Source: Seongchinamella unica (GTDB lineage Bacteria > Pseudomonadota > Gammaproteobacteria > Pseudomonadales > Halieaceae). From it: DNA of 64,000 bases. Position numbers and translations under genes: made by a program. The notes below the pieces were generated by a model. It worked only from the letters and a program-made list of their open reading frames with translations. It was not told where the DNA came from and did not search any database. This document shows positions 25,957-34,824 of the stretch, piece by piece (the first letter of the stretch is position 1; every line of letters starts with the position of its first letter). Location of the stretch: NCBI RefSeq assembly GCF_004354085.1, contig NZ_SMSE01000001.1, forward strand, positions 419,335-483,334, written 5' to 3'.

Positions 25957-27474
25957 TCAGGCCACGGAGGTCACCCGCATGACCTCCGCCAGACTGGTTT
26001 CCCCGGAGAGAATCCGCCGGCGCCCGTCGGTCTGGATAGACGGGTAGCGCTTGCGGGCGTGGGCCAGCATTTGCTGCTCGCTGGCGTCCTGGTAAATCAT
26101 GTTCCGCAGCTCATCGTCGACCTCAATCATTTCATAGATTCCGGTACGGCCGCGGTACCCGGTGTAGTTACAGCTGTCGCAGCCCCTGGGGTAGAAGAGC
26201 TCCTGCTCTTCGCCCGCCTTCAGCTCCAGAAGCTCCCGTTCGGCATCGGTGGCTGCCCGGCCTTCACGGCAATTCAGGCACAACAAGCGCACCAGGCGCT
26301 GGGACATGACCGCCAGCAGGCTGGAGGACACCAGGAATGGCTCGATGCCCATGTCCTTCAACCGGGTGATGGCGCCAATGGCCGTGTTAGTGTGCAGCGT
26401 GGACAACACCAGGTGACCGGTAAGCGATGCCTGTACCGCAATCTCTCCCGTTTCCAGGTCGCGAATTTCGCCGACCATCACTACATCCGGATCCTGGCGC
26501 AAAATAGCCCGCAGGCCACGGGCAAAGGTCATGTCCACCTTGCTGTTGACCTGGGTCTGGCCGACACCGGGCAACATGTATTCCACCGGGTCCTCGATGG
26601 TCATGATATTGCGCGAGCTCTCGTTGATATGGCTGAGTCCGGCATACAGTGTCGTGGTTTTACCCGACCCGGTGGGTCCGGTTACCAGGATGATTCCGTG
26701 GGGGCTGTGCAGGTGACGGCGGTAGGCTTCCAGCACCTGCTCGTTCATCTTCAGCTGCTCGAGTTTTAGCTGCCCCGCCGCCGTATCCAACAAGCGCAGC
26801 ACGACCCGTTCACCGTAGGCGGAAGGAATGGTAGACATGCGGATATCCACCGCGTGACCGGCTATACGCACCGAGATGCGACCGTCCTGGGGCACGCGCT
26901 TTTCGGCGATATCCAGCTTGGCCATCACCTTTAGCCGCGACACCAGCAGCGGCGCCAGTGCCCGCTTGGGTGACAACACTTCTGCCAGCACGCCGTCGAT
27001 ACGGTAGCGAACGCTGAGCCTGTCCTCAAACGTTTCGATGTGGATATCCGAAGCCTGTTCCCGCACCGCCTGGGACAGAATCGCGTTGATAAGGCGAATG
27101 ATGGGTGCATCGTCCTGGGCATCCATCAGGTCACCGGAGTCGGGAATTTCCTCCGCCAGCCGGCTCAGGTCCACGTCGGCGCCAATATCCTCCGCCATCT
27201 GCACCGCTTCGTTGTTGTCGCGCTGATAAGCCACCGTCAGTCGGCGCTTGAACTCCTCCGGAGCAACGCTTTCGGTGGTAAAAGGCTCACCGAGCATGCG
27301 TCTCACCTCGCTCAGCACCTGCCACCCCGGTTGCCCCTGGGTCAGCAAATGGGGACCTTCGCTGCCGTCGACCAGCAATACGCCCTGATGCTGGGCGAAA
27401 GTAAAAGGCAGCGAACGTTGTCCCGCCGGCTGGGCGACAACCAGGGTTTCCGGTGCCAGGTCCGGCTCCGCCAT
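25957..27474 (-). CDS. gspE: Type II secretion ATPase GspE
   Basis: GspE is the cytoplasmic hexameric ATPase that powers type II secretion. It has 505 residues. The P-loop GPTGSGKTTTLYAGL, the Walker-B/His box region (DPDVVMVGEIRDLETGEIA) and STLHTNTA are present. The zinc-binding pairs CLNC and CDSC are also visible. Its start codon overlaps the gspD stop by one base. It is paralogous to PilB at 53537. Confidence 0.96.
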   Translation of the reverse strand: MAEPDLAPETLVVAQPAGQRSLPFTFAQHQGVLLVDGSEGPHLLTQGQPGWQVLSEVRRMLGEPFTTESVAPEEFKRRLTVAYQRDNNEAVQMAEDIGADVDLSRLAEEIPDSGDLMDAQDDAPIIRLINAILSQAVREQASDIHIETFEDRLSVRYRIDGVLAEVLSPKRALAPLLVSRLKVMAKLDIAEKRVPQDGRISVRIAGHAVDIRMSTIPSAYGERVVLRLLDTAAGQLKLEQLKMNEQVLEAYRRHLHSPHGIILVTGPTGSGKTTTLYAGLSHINESSRNIMTIEDPVEYMLPGVGQTQVNSKVDMTFARGLRAILRQDPDVVMVGEIRDLETGEIAVQASLTGHLVLSTLHTNTAIGAITRLKDMGIEPFLVSSSLLAVMSQRLVRLLCLNCREGRAATDAERELLELKAGEEQELFYPRGCDSCNYTGYRGRTGIYEMIEVDDELRNMIYQDASEQQMLAHARKRYPSIQTDGRRRILSGETSLAEVMRVTSVA

Positions 27475-29534
27475 CAGTTGGCCTCATCCCCGGCAGTCGC
27501 TGCCTCGTCCTTGATTTCCTCCAGCTGCTGGATCTGCTGCTCCCACTCGGGCAGCAGGGGCAGGTTGCCATCGTCAAGGAACATCAGGCCCTGCTCGCGG
27601 CGCAACAGTTGCTGGTCGCGAATATAGCGGTATTTTTCAGCGGTGGCGCCATCCAGTTCATCGTCATCACGGATAATGGTCGGGCGGATGAAGATCAACA
27701 GGTTGGTCTTGCTGACATCCACACTGTCGGTGCGGAACAGGCGTCCGAGGAAGGGTATATCGCCCAACAGAGGCACCTTTTGCTGGCCGTCCTGGACGCT
27801 GTCCTCGATCAGCCCGCCGAGCACGACCACCCGGTTGTCCTGGGCCAGAACCTTGGTCTGGATCTTGCGCTCACTGGTGATGATGTCCGCCGCCTCGGAA
27901 ATCTGCGAGGCGCCGATAATCACGTTGGATACCTCCTGCTCGATATCCAGCACCACCGAGTCGCCCTCGTTGATGTGCGGCGTGACCGACAGGGTGATAC
28001 CGACGTTTTCCCGTTCAATGGTCTGGAAGGGATTGGTGGCGCCATCACTGGTGCCGGTGTTGGTGTAGGAACCGGTCACAAAGGGGACATTCTGGCCCAC
28101 AGTGATATAGGCCTCCTGGTTATCGAGTGTGAGCAGGCTGGGCGTAGAGAGGATATTGGCATTACCCTGGGTCCTGAGGGCGTTGAGAATCACCGTCATG
28201 GTCAGGTCATCGTCCACCGTGCCCCAGCCCAGTGACAGCCCCGGGGTGCTGGCCAGCGCGCCGGCGAGTGCGGCGACATCGAACTCACTGTCGTTGGTCG
28301 TGGCCTCATCGTCGCCATTGTCAGGATTGAGAGCGCCGGCCAGTAACTCCGCCTGGCTGGGGGCATTGATATTGCTGCCGTAAAACCCGCTATCGGTATT
28401 GGCAAAGAGCCACTGCAGACCCAGGTCCTGTCCCTCGGAGAACGTCATTTCTACAATAATGGCCTCAACCAGCACCTGGGCGCGGCGAATGTCCAGGCGG
28501 TGTATGACCGCCTCTATCGCCGCCATTTCGTCAGCATCAGCGGTAATGATCAGGGCGTTGGTACCCTCGTCCGCCTCGATAGTGGACGTCTTGCCAGTGC
28601 CGCGTGCCACCTTGCCTTCGCTGGTTTCCAGCCGCTCGATGTTCTGCATGACCTTGGTCAACACCTCGGCGATTTCCTTGGCCTGGGCGTATTCAAGGTA
28701 AACCACCCGCACGTTGCCACTCTGTTCCAGCGGCGTATCCAGGTGCTTGATCAACTTGTTCATCCGCGCCCGCTCCATCTCGTCGCCGCTGACCAGTACG
28801 CTGTTGGTACGGTTATCGGCAACCAGCAAAACCTCGGGCTCAGCGCCACCACTCTGCTTGGCTTCGGACATGTTGAGCTTGTCGAGCATGCCCACCACGT
28901 CATCGGCCACGGCGTAACGCAGCCGGACGATATCGGTTTTCTGCACCGCGGAGCGGTCCATCCGCTGGATGATGTCGCGAATCCGGTCGATATTGGCAGA
29001 GATGTCGGAAATGATGATGGCGTTGCTGGGTGCATAGGCCGCCATGTGCGCCTGTTGCGGGACCAGCGGCCGCAGCACCGGGATTAATTTTGCGGCGGAG
29101 ATATTCTCCAACCGGATCACCTGGGTGATGTACTCATCGCTGCCCCGGGGACCGTCCTCGGCCACCGAAACCGGCGAGGAACGGGCGTCCTTGCTCTGGA
29201 TTACGCGAACCACGCCACCGGAACGTACGGCTGTATAGCCGTGCACTTCCAGAATCGACAGGAACAAATCATACAGCTCTTCCCGGGACACCGGCTTGCT
29301 GGAAACAACCTTCACCTTCCCTTTCACCGCCGGGTCGACCACGATAGTCGTCCCGGTCACCTCGGAGACAAACTGGATAAGCTCCTGGATATCCGTTTCC
29401 TTGAGGTTGACCGTAAAGTCCTGGGCGACCAACGGACCCGCGAACAGGGTCAGCAATAGGGTGATAGAGGCGGCCCGGATATGCCGGAGGGCTGGTTTCA
29501 CGAATTGTTGTCCTCTGGTTGGATTGGCTGTCAT
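27474..29534 (-). CDS. gspD: Type II secretion outer-membrane secretin GspD
   Basis: GspD forms the outer-membrane gated channel. It has 686 residues with a signal peptide (hydrophobic ITLLLTLFAGPLVA, cut probably after VA-Q). The periplasmic N0-N3 domains follow (about 40-345), then the secretin C-domain with VPLLGDIPFLGRLFR. Two starts are reasonable: ATG 29534 with GGTGAG upstream, or GTG 29501 with GAGG about 10 nt upstream. The second gives a shorter, more typical signal peptide. No pilotin gene was seen nearby. Confidence 0.95.
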   Translation of the reverse strand: MTANPTRGQQFVKPALRHIRAASITLLLTLFAGPLVAQDFTVNLKETDIQELIQFVSEVTGTTIVVDPAVKGKVKVVSSKPVSREELYDLFLSILEVHGYTAVRSGGVVRVIQSKDARSSPVSVAEDGPRGSDEYITQVIRLENISAAKLIPVLRPLVPQQAHMAAYAPSNAIIISDISANIDRIRDIIQRMDRSAVQKTDIVRLRYAVADDVVGMLDKLNMSEAKQSGGAEPEVLLVADNRTNSVLVSGDEMERARMNKLIKHLDTPLEQSGNVRVVYLEYAQAKEIAEVLTKVMQNIERLETSEGKVARGTGKTSTIEADEGTNALIITADADEMAAIEAVIHRLDIRRAQVLVEAIIVEMTFSEGQDLGLQWLFANTDSGFYGSNINAPSQAELLAGALNPDNGDDEATTNDSEFDVAALAGALASTPGLSLGWGTVDDDLTMTVILNALRTQGNANILSTPSLLTLDNQEAYITVGQNVPFVTGSYTNTGTSDGATNPFQTIERENVGITLSVTPHINEGDSVVLDIEQEVSNVIIGASQISEAADIITSERKIQTKVLAQDNRVVVLGGLIEDSVQDGQQKVPLLGDIPFLGRLFRTDSVDVSKTNLLIFIRPTIIRDDDELDGATAEKYRYIRDQQLLRREQGLMFLDDGNLPLLPEWEQQIQQLEEIKDEAATAGDEAN

Positions 29535-29540
29535 TTGTAG

Positions 29541-30575
29541 TTACTCACCCTGGTCCAGGCTGACACTGATCGATACCAGCTCATCGCCCCGCTGCAAATC
29601 GAATACCGCCTCGCTGGCAGTGCGCATGGTCTGGTACAGGCGCATGGTATTGGCCGGGTCATTAAGGTCGATGCCATTGACGCTGGTCACCAGGTCTCCG
29701 GCCTTGAAGCCCAGCTGGGCGAACTGCTGTTTGTCCTTGCCGGGTGAGACACGGTAGCCGAGCAACTGACCATCCCTGCGGACCGCATTCACCGAAACCA
29801 CTTCCGCCAGTGACTGGGGATTCTGGTAAAGCCGGTCGCGATAGGATTGGGCGAGCTCGGTCGCCGTGGCATCATTGCGCTTGTCCACCAGCGCTGGGGC
29901 ACCGTGATTGACAGGCTGGGCAATGCGAGGGGAAGGAGCGGCCGCTGTGAGCTGGGCGTCCAGTTCGTTCTCTTCAAACAGGCTCAACAGTTCATAGGTG
30001 CCATTATTGTCCAGTACCACCTGCCGCGGCATGACCTTGGCCAGCACGACCTTGCTGCCCTCCGGTAGTTCATCCCCTACTGCATAGACCGCCTGTTTTT
30101 TCCGGTGTTCAATGATCGCGATACCCAGACCGTCCTCCGTGGACGCCACCACGCCGCGCAGCAGCAGCTGCAGGCGGGTCTCCCGGGCGCCTTCTTCAAT
30201 ACCGTCACGACTGGCGTCCACAGTCTCCACCGCCTCGACGACCGCGGCAACGGGCTCATCGGCGCCGATCTCACCGAACAGGTGAAGCTCCTGCAAGCGC
30301 GCGATATCCACCGGGGCGGAACCGGCAGCGTTGGGCGCACGGGTAACGGGATTCACTATTTCGAGATCTGCCGGCACGCCAACCGGCTCTGTCGGGTAAA
30401 GGGACCAGAACAGACTGGCCACCGACACCAGTAGCCAGAACAGCAGCGCGGCGATAACCAGCTGGCGCAATCGCCTCGCCCTCGCCGGTTCAGCCAGCGC
30501 GTGCGCGGCAGATTCCAGCGAAGCGCCGATTCGCGAGGGGAAATCACTGGACTGGCTGAGCCACTGAGCTGGCAA
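29541..30575 (-). CDS. gspC: Type II secretion protein GspC
   Basis: GspC is the first gene of the gsp operon and links the inner-membrane platform to the secretin. It has 344 residues. A membrane helix lies near 38-60 (LVIAALLFWLLVSVASLFWS). A periplasmic homology-region domain occupies about 95-190. The C-terminal PDZ domain (about 255-344, GFKAGDLVTSVNGIDLND) is present. The start appears to be TTG at 30575. It is separated from gspD by 6 nt. Confidence 0.93.
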   Translation of the reverse strand: MPAQWLSQSSDFPSRIGASLESAAHALAEPARARRLRQLVIAALLFWLLVSVASLFWSLYPTEPVGVPADLEIVNPVTRAPNAAGSAPVDIARLQELHLFGEIGADEPVAAVVEAVETVDASRDGIEEGARETRLQLLLRGVVASTEDGLGIAIIEHRKKQAVYAVGDELPEGSKVVLAKVMPRQVVLDNNGTYELLSLFEENELDAQLTAAAPSPRIAQPVNHGAPALVDKRNDATATELAQSYRDRLYQNPQSLAEVVSVNAVRRDGQLLGYRVSPGKDKQQFAQLGFKAGDLVTSVNGIDLNDPANTMRLYQTMRTASEAVFDLQRGDELVSISVSLDQGE

Positions 30576-30629
30576 GGTCTACTCGCTTGTTGGTTGCCGG
30601 CAACCTGGCCGGGGAACTCGGATATCCCG

Positions 30630-30658
30630 ATTATAGGGGGCGGAGGTAAAAGTTAAAA
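30630..30658 (-). promoter_or_regulatory. Candidate sigma-70 promoter for the gsp operon
   Basis: On the minus strand a perfect -10 TATAAT (30635-30630) lies 17 bp from a weak -35 TTTTAA (30658-30653). The predicted transcript would start near 30623, about 50 nt before gspC. The spacing and -10 are good but the -35 matches consensus at only three positions. Confidence 0.5.
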
Positions 30659-30717
30659 CCGCAGCAAATAACGATTGCCCGCGCACGAAAAACGTCTGTT
30701 TTCGACCGCTTGTCGCG

Positions 30718-30900
30718 CTATCCCTGAAAAAAATAGCGGGCCGTTGCCAACACCAGTGCGAGACCCACCAGCGGATATATCCAGCGGCTGATACGCTGCA
30801 CACGTTCCGGTTCCATGGGGCTGGCGAAGCGCTGCAGGATAACAGATAACAGGGCAATACCGGCAAAAATCGCCAGCAGCAACAGAAACAGGTTAGTCAT
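30718..30900 (-). CDS. Small two-helix membrane protein, 60 aa
   Basis: I do not recognise a family. Two hydrophobic helices (about 3-23 and 41-58) flank a basic, Arg-rich loop (QRFASPMEPERVQRISRW). The ATG at 30900 overlaps the trmH stop by 8 bp, so it is likely translated by coupling to trmH. It closes the operon running from the GGDEF-like gene through can and trmH. The overlap and clean hydrophobic pattern support it as real. Confidence 0.6.
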   Translation of the reverse strand: MTNLFLLLLAIFAGIALLSVILQRFASPMEPERVQRISRWIYPLVGLALVLATARYFFQG

Positions 30901-31603
30901 GGCCTTGGTCCTCCAGGGGTGCGGCCCCGGCTCTCACGCGGGCATACCAGCCCGAAGGGTTATCAATCTCGCCCTCCTCGTTGAGCGGGGGGTAGGCTAG
31001 CCCGCGTTCGCGGCAGTAATCGCGTACTCTCGGATGCCCCCACTCAAAAAACAGCCGGCTCCAGGTATCCGGGTCCAGCCTCGGGCGATGATACATGTCG
31101 GCAGCAGCGCGCTGGCGCTGGGCCTCGGCAAGTATAATGCCCGCCGCCACCGCAACATTGAATGACTCGACCATACCGACCATGGGAATGGCAATACAGT
31201 GATCCACGCGGGTCAGCGCCACGTCACTGACTCCTCGACGTTCAGCCCCCAGCAGAATCGCGCTGGGCCGGGTGTAGTCCACCGCCCGGTAATCGACCGT
31301 ATGTTCGTCGAGATGAGCGGCCAGGATCTGGTAGCCGCTGGATTTCAGGACATCCAGGACGGCCAGCGGCTCCCGGTGACGCTTGACGTCAACCCAGCTA
31401 TGGGAGCCCATCGCGGTACCGCGAAAAGCCTTATAGTCCTCATCACCGATCACCGCGTGGAGGGTCTGGATACCCACGGCATCGCAGTTGCGAACAATGG
31501 CAGAGAGGTTGCGCTGCTTGTGCACAAAATCGGTAAGCACGGTAAGGTCTGGCTGGCGTTTGTCCAGCACGGCCCGCAGCCTGGCGATACGTTCAGGTGT
31601 CAT
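30893..31603 (-). CDS. trmH: tRNA (guanosine-18-2'-O)-methyltransferase TrmH
   Basis: This SPOUT-family enzyme 2'-O-methylates G18 in the D-loop of tRNA. The ATG at 31603 gives 236 residues, close to E. coli TrmH (229); longer in-frame starts add an atypical Arg/Trp-rich extension. Motif 1 (VHKQRNLSAIVRNCDAVG), motif 2 (ILLGAERRGVS) and motif 3 (IAIPMVGMVESFNVAVAAGI) are all visible. It is 29 nt after the carbonic anhydrase gene. Confidence 0.94.
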   Translation of the reverse strand: MTPERIARLRAVLDKRQPDLTVLTDFVHKQRNLSAIVRNCDAVGIQTLHAVIGDEDYKAFRGTAMGSHSWVDVKRHREPLAVLDVLKSSGYQILAAHLDEHTVDYRAVDYTRPSAILLGAERRGVSDVALTRVDHCIAIPMVGMVESFNVAVAAGIILAEAQRQRAAADMYHRPRLDPDTWSRLFFEWGHPRVRDYCRERGLAYPPLNEEGEIDNPSGWYARVRAGAAPLEDQGHD

Positions 31604-31632
31604 GGGCCGGTCAACCGACGGAGCGCCCTGGG

Positions 31633-32268
31633 TCAGCTCTCGACCCGGTAGGCGGCGGCGATCTGGTCGGCGCCACTGACAGTGCAGCCAAGATCCTTGA
31701 GCAGGCCATCGCGCAGCCCGTAGATCCAACCATGGACCGACAGTCTCTGGTTGCGGGACCAGGCATTCTGGACAATGGTGGTGGAACACACGTTGGCCAC
31801 CTGGGCCTGGACATTCAGTTCACACAGGCGGGCAACCCGCGCCTCTTGATCGGCAATCGCATCCAGTTCCGCCCGGTGACGATGAATGACGTCTTTTACG
31901 TGCCGCAGCCAGTTGTCCACCAGCCCATTGTCGCCGTTCTCATAGGCGGCCTGCACTCCGCCACAGCCGTAGTGGCCTACGACCATCACATACTTGACCT
32001 GCAGCACCTCCACTGCGTACTGCAGTACCGAGAGGCAATTAAAATCGGAGTGCACGACCAGGTTGGCCACATTGCGGTGAACGAACACTTCCCCGGGCAT
32101 CAGACCAACCACCTGGTTGGCTGGCACGCGACTGTCGGAACAGCCTATCCACAGGTATTCCGGAGATTGCTGGCCGGCGAGCTTTTCAAAGAAGCCCGGA
32201 TCATCGGTTTTGACGGTGTCCGCCCAGGAGCGGTTATTATGAAACAGTTTATCCAGCGTATCCGGCAC
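31633..32268 (-). CDS. can: Beta-class carbonic anhydrase
   Basis: This enzyme interconverts CO2 and bicarbonate in the cytoplasm. It has 211 residues with GTG start at 32268 (AAGGA 6 nt upstream). The zinc ligands C43, H99 and C102 and the catalytic dyad D45/R47 (CSDSRVP, GHYGCGG) are all present. It lies 9 nt after the GGDEF-like gene and upstream of trmH on the same strand. Confidence 0.95.
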   Translation of the reverse strand: MPDTLDKLFHNNRSWADTVKTDDPGFFEKLAGQQSPEYLWIGCSDSRVPANQVVGLMPGEVFVHRNVANLVVHSDFNCLSVLQYAVEVLQVKYVMVVGHYGCGGVQAAYENGDNGLVDNWLRHVKDVIHRHRAELDAIADQEARVARLCELNVQAQVANVCSTTIVQNAWSRNQRLSVHGWIYGLRDGLLKDLGCTVSGADQIAAAYRVES

Positions 32269-32277
32269 AGCGCTTCC

Positions 32278-33420
32278 TTAAACAAGCAGTGTCGTCAGCC
32301 TGGAAAGCGCGGTGCGGTTGCCCCCTTTGGCGCGAGCATCCTCCAGGGCTTTCAGGCCGACAGTTTCCATTTGTTTGGCCAACTGGCTCATATCTACCGC
32401 CGGGTACTGTTGCGGCTCCCAGGTGACCATACCGACACTAATGGTAACCTGCAGCACGGCACCACGGCCATCATCAATGGCAAAGTCCTCTATATCCCTG
32501 CGCATCCGTTCTGCAATCTCCTCGCCCAGGCTTTCGCCACTGCCGGGGATCAGCACCGCCATCCGCGAACGGGACAGGCGGGCCATCATGTCGGTGGCGC
32601 GCAGGTCAGATGATATACGTTCGGCAACCTTCTTCAGCACGAAGTGGCCACGCACCTCACCATAGTGCTCATGAAGCTCGTCGTACTCGTCGATCTCCAT
32701 GGTCAGCACGGTGACCGGCTGATTAGCCCGCCGCGCCCGGGCGATCTCCCGGGCAATATCCCGTTCAAAACCTCGCAGGTTGCTGATCTGGGTCAGGGGG
32801 TCGAGCATGGTCAGCTGAGAAATCTGCTGATGCGTTACCGCACGGGTGAAACAGCGGGAGACAATACTCGCCAGGTGGGCGAGCATATCGGCTTCCGCCT
32901 CATCCAGCACCAGGCTGTCTTCCTGCAGCCCCAAATGCAGGCTGCCGATCAACCGCCCCGAATCCATCAGCGGCAGAAGTAGCGCATAATCGATTCCGTG
33001 TTCCGATTTCAGCACCTCGAACATGCGCGAATCAGTGGCATCGATCAGCTCGATATCCGGCTCCAGCCCGTAAAGTTCCTGCATGTCGAAGGCATCCTGC
33101 AGCAGCTGCAGGTAGGGGCCGTAACGTTCCCCACCGACAACCAGTCCTGCCAGTATGTCTTCGGGATCGTGAAGCCATAGCTCCGCAACCCGGAAGGAAA
33201 AATGCCTCGGCATACTCACCAGCAGAACTTCCAGCAGGCTTTGCAGGTCGCTGGCATCCAGCAACATGTGTTCGAGTTGCTGTGCCTGCAAATAGAGATA
33301 ACGATTCAGCTGGATGGTTTCTACCAGGCGGCGCTCGCGCAATTCCGCCCTGGAAGCAACCGGAGGTGCCCCCTCGATTTCTTCGCGCTGGACTCCGCCA
33401 AAGCTGTTGTCTTCCGCCAT
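32278..33420 (-). CDS. GAF-like/degenerate GGDEF protein with intact I-site
   Basis: This 380-residue protein has an N-terminal helical and GAF-like (DUF484-type) region (about 30-195) and a C-terminal GGDEF fold (about 205-375). The active-site loop reads S283-R-S-R-M287 in place of GGDEF. The upstream metal-binding Asp and substrate-binding Asn-Asp are also altered (MEIDEYDELHEHYG). By contrast the inhibitory-site motif RxxD is kept exactly five residues before the loop (R274-A-T-D277). I therefore infer a c-di-GMP-binding receptor rather than a diguanylate cyclase. It is the first gene of an operon with can, trmH and a small membrane protein. Confidence 0.85.
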   Translation of the reverse strand: MAEDNSFGGVQREEIEGAPPVASRAELRERRLVETIQLNRYLYLQAQQLEHMLLDASDLQSLLEVLLVSMPRHFSFRVAELWLHDPEDILAGLVVGGERYGPYLQLLQDAFDMQELYGLEPDIELIDATDSRMFEVLKSEHGIDYALLLPLMDSGRLIGSLHLGLQEDSLVLDEAEADMLAHLASIVSRCFTRAVTHQQISQLTMLDPLTQISNLRGFERDIAREIARARRANQPVTVLTMEIDEYDELHEHYGEVRGHFVLKKVAERISSDLRATDMMARLSRSRMAVLIPGSGESLGEEIAERMRRDIEDFAIDDGRGAVLQVTISVGMVTWEPQQYPAVDMSQLAKQMETVGLKALEDARAKGGNRTALSRLTTLLV

Positions 33421-33470
33421 ATTGTTTCCACGTCGAGTCCCGGCACTGGTGGTGGTCGGGTTAATTATTA

Positions 33471-33499
33471 TTGGCTGACCAGTGTATGCTTCCTATAAT
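33471..33499 (+). promoter_or_regulatory. Sigma-70 promoter for the YkoF-like gene
   Basis: TTGGCT at 33471-33476 and a perfect TATAAT at 33494-33499 are separated by 17 bp, in the divergent interval between the GGDEF-like gene and the thiamine-binding-protein gene. The start site would be near 33506, about 60 nt before the GTG at 33567. I see no TPP riboswitch in the leader. Confidence 0.72.
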
Positions 33500-33566
33500 G
33501 CGCTTGCAACGCTGCTCGCTGCACCGGGCAGCAGCCAAAAAAACCACCGGCCTGGAGATGTATACC

Positions 33567-33821
33567 GTGAAACTGACTGCCGAAATGAGCCTCTATCCAT
33601 TGCAGGAAGACTACATTCCCGTGATCAAGTCATTCATCGAGGCGGCCGCCGCACAGCAGGAAATCACCCTGGTAAGCAACGCGATGAGCACCCAGGTGTG
33701 CGGCGACTGGGACCCGGTGATGCAGTTGGTGAACAGCTGCCTCAGGGCCAGCCACGAACGCTTTGGCAAACAGGTTCTGGTCTGCAAGTTTATTCCGGGC
33801 GAACTTGAAATCGCCGGTTGA
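33567..33821 (+). CDS. YkoF/MTH1187-like thiamine- or HMP-binding protein
   Basis: This is an 84-residue single-domain protein. GTG at 33567 is preferred because GGAG lies 9 nt upstream; the in-frame ATG at 33558 directly abuts that GGAG. The pattern AEMSLYPLQEDYIPVI, then MSTQVCGDWDPVMQLV, matches the YkoF/MTH1187 ferredoxin-like fold, members of which bind thiamine or hydroxymethylpyrimidine. The next gene, 10 nt downstream, is a ThiK/choline-kinase-like phosphotransferase, so a role in thiamine salvage is a reasonable inference. Confidence 0.72.
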   Translation: MKLTAEMSLYPLQEDYIPVIKSFIEAAAAQQEITLVSNAMSTQVCGDWDPVMQLVNSCLRASHERFGKQVLVCKFIPGELEIAG

Positions 33822-33831
33822 CGAAGGCCAT

Positions 33832-34701
33832 GTGGCCCAGGCACGGCTTGAACAAGCCCTGGCCCAATGGCGCCAGTGGCGCTGTACGCCGTCCCTTCCC
33901 GGTGCACCTCATGTTCAGCGCAGGCTGCAGGGCGGGCTGAGTAATCACAACTTCCTGGTCAGTGCAGCCCGGCAACAGTTCGTGGTACGCGTAGACGGGA
34001 TCAGTCCCCGGCAGCACGGCCTGAGCCGGCAGGGCGAATACCGGGCGCTGGAGTCCGCCGCAGCAGCCGACATTGCGCCATCGCCCTGCTACTTTAATCC
34101 CGAGTTGGGCGTACTGGTCTGTCAGTACCTGCCCCCGGACAAATCGCAACGGGTTACGCCGAATGAACTCGCCACCTTGTGTCAGCAGGTTCACAACCTG
34201 CCACCTCGCCATCATCGCCTCGACCTGAATGCACGGATACAGCGCTACTGCACACTGGTTACCCGCGCGGGAAAACCCTTACCGGCTAAAGACCTGCGGG
34301 ACAACATCGACCGCACTCTCTGCCGTTGCCGGGCCCTCAACCCGGTGCTCTGCCACAACGACTTGCTGCCCGCCAACCTGTTGCGCAGCGCAGGCCGGCT
34401 GTACGCGCTGGATTGGGAGTATTGCGCCATGGGCAACCCCTGGTTCGATCTCGCTGTTGCCGGTGATGGCCAGGGTTTTTCCAGTGAGGAATTCGATCTG
34501 TTCCTGGCTGCCTATCTGTCGCGCCGGACAGAGGCCGCGGACTGGCAGCAACTGGCCTTTCACAGGGTGATTTACCGCTACCTGGAATTACTCTGGCACC
34601 TGGTGCAGGCTGAACCCGAGGACGCCGAGCGGGTGATCGCCCAGCGACAGGCACCTGTGGAGGCACTGCTGGACCAGGGCGTTGCAGGCGACTCTTCCTG
34701 A
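33832..34701 (+). CDS. ThiK/choline-kinase-like phosphotransferase
   Basis: This is a small-molecule kinase of the APH/choline-kinase fold. The start is taken as GTG at 33832 (AAGG upstream), 10 nt after the thiamine-binding-protein gene, giving 289 residues. An earlier in-frame start would overlap that gene. The nucleotide-binding N-lobe (GGLSNHNFLV, FVVRVDG) and the Brenner motif LCHNDLLPANLL followed by LDWEYCAMGNPWFDLA are clear. These fit thiamine kinase ThiK or bacterial choline kinase. Its upstream neighbour favours thiamine, but the substrate cannot be fixed from sequence. Confidence 0.75.
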   Translation: MAQARLEQALAQWRQWRCTPSLPGAPHVQRRLQGGLSNHNFLVSAARQQFVVRVDGISPRQHGLSRQGEYRALESAAAADIAPSPCYFNPELGVLVCQYLPPDKSQRVTPNELATLCQQVHNLPPRHHRLDLNARIQRYCTLVTRAGKPLPAKDLRDNIDRTLCRCRALNPVLCHNDLLPANLLRSAGRLYALDWEYCAMGNPWFDLAVAGDGQGFSSEEFDLFLAAYLSRRTEAADWQQLAFHRVIYRYLELLWHLVQAEPEDAERVIAQRQAPVEALLDQGVAGDSS

Positions 34702-34824
34702 AGCGCTGCGAATAATGGCATAGTGCCCCGGCAATACTGACCAGAATATGCAATCGGTAATGACAGCAGACTCCAGTACAGACGCCCGTGACCCGTCCAG
34801 GGCGTCCGCCAAAGGCGCCAGCCG

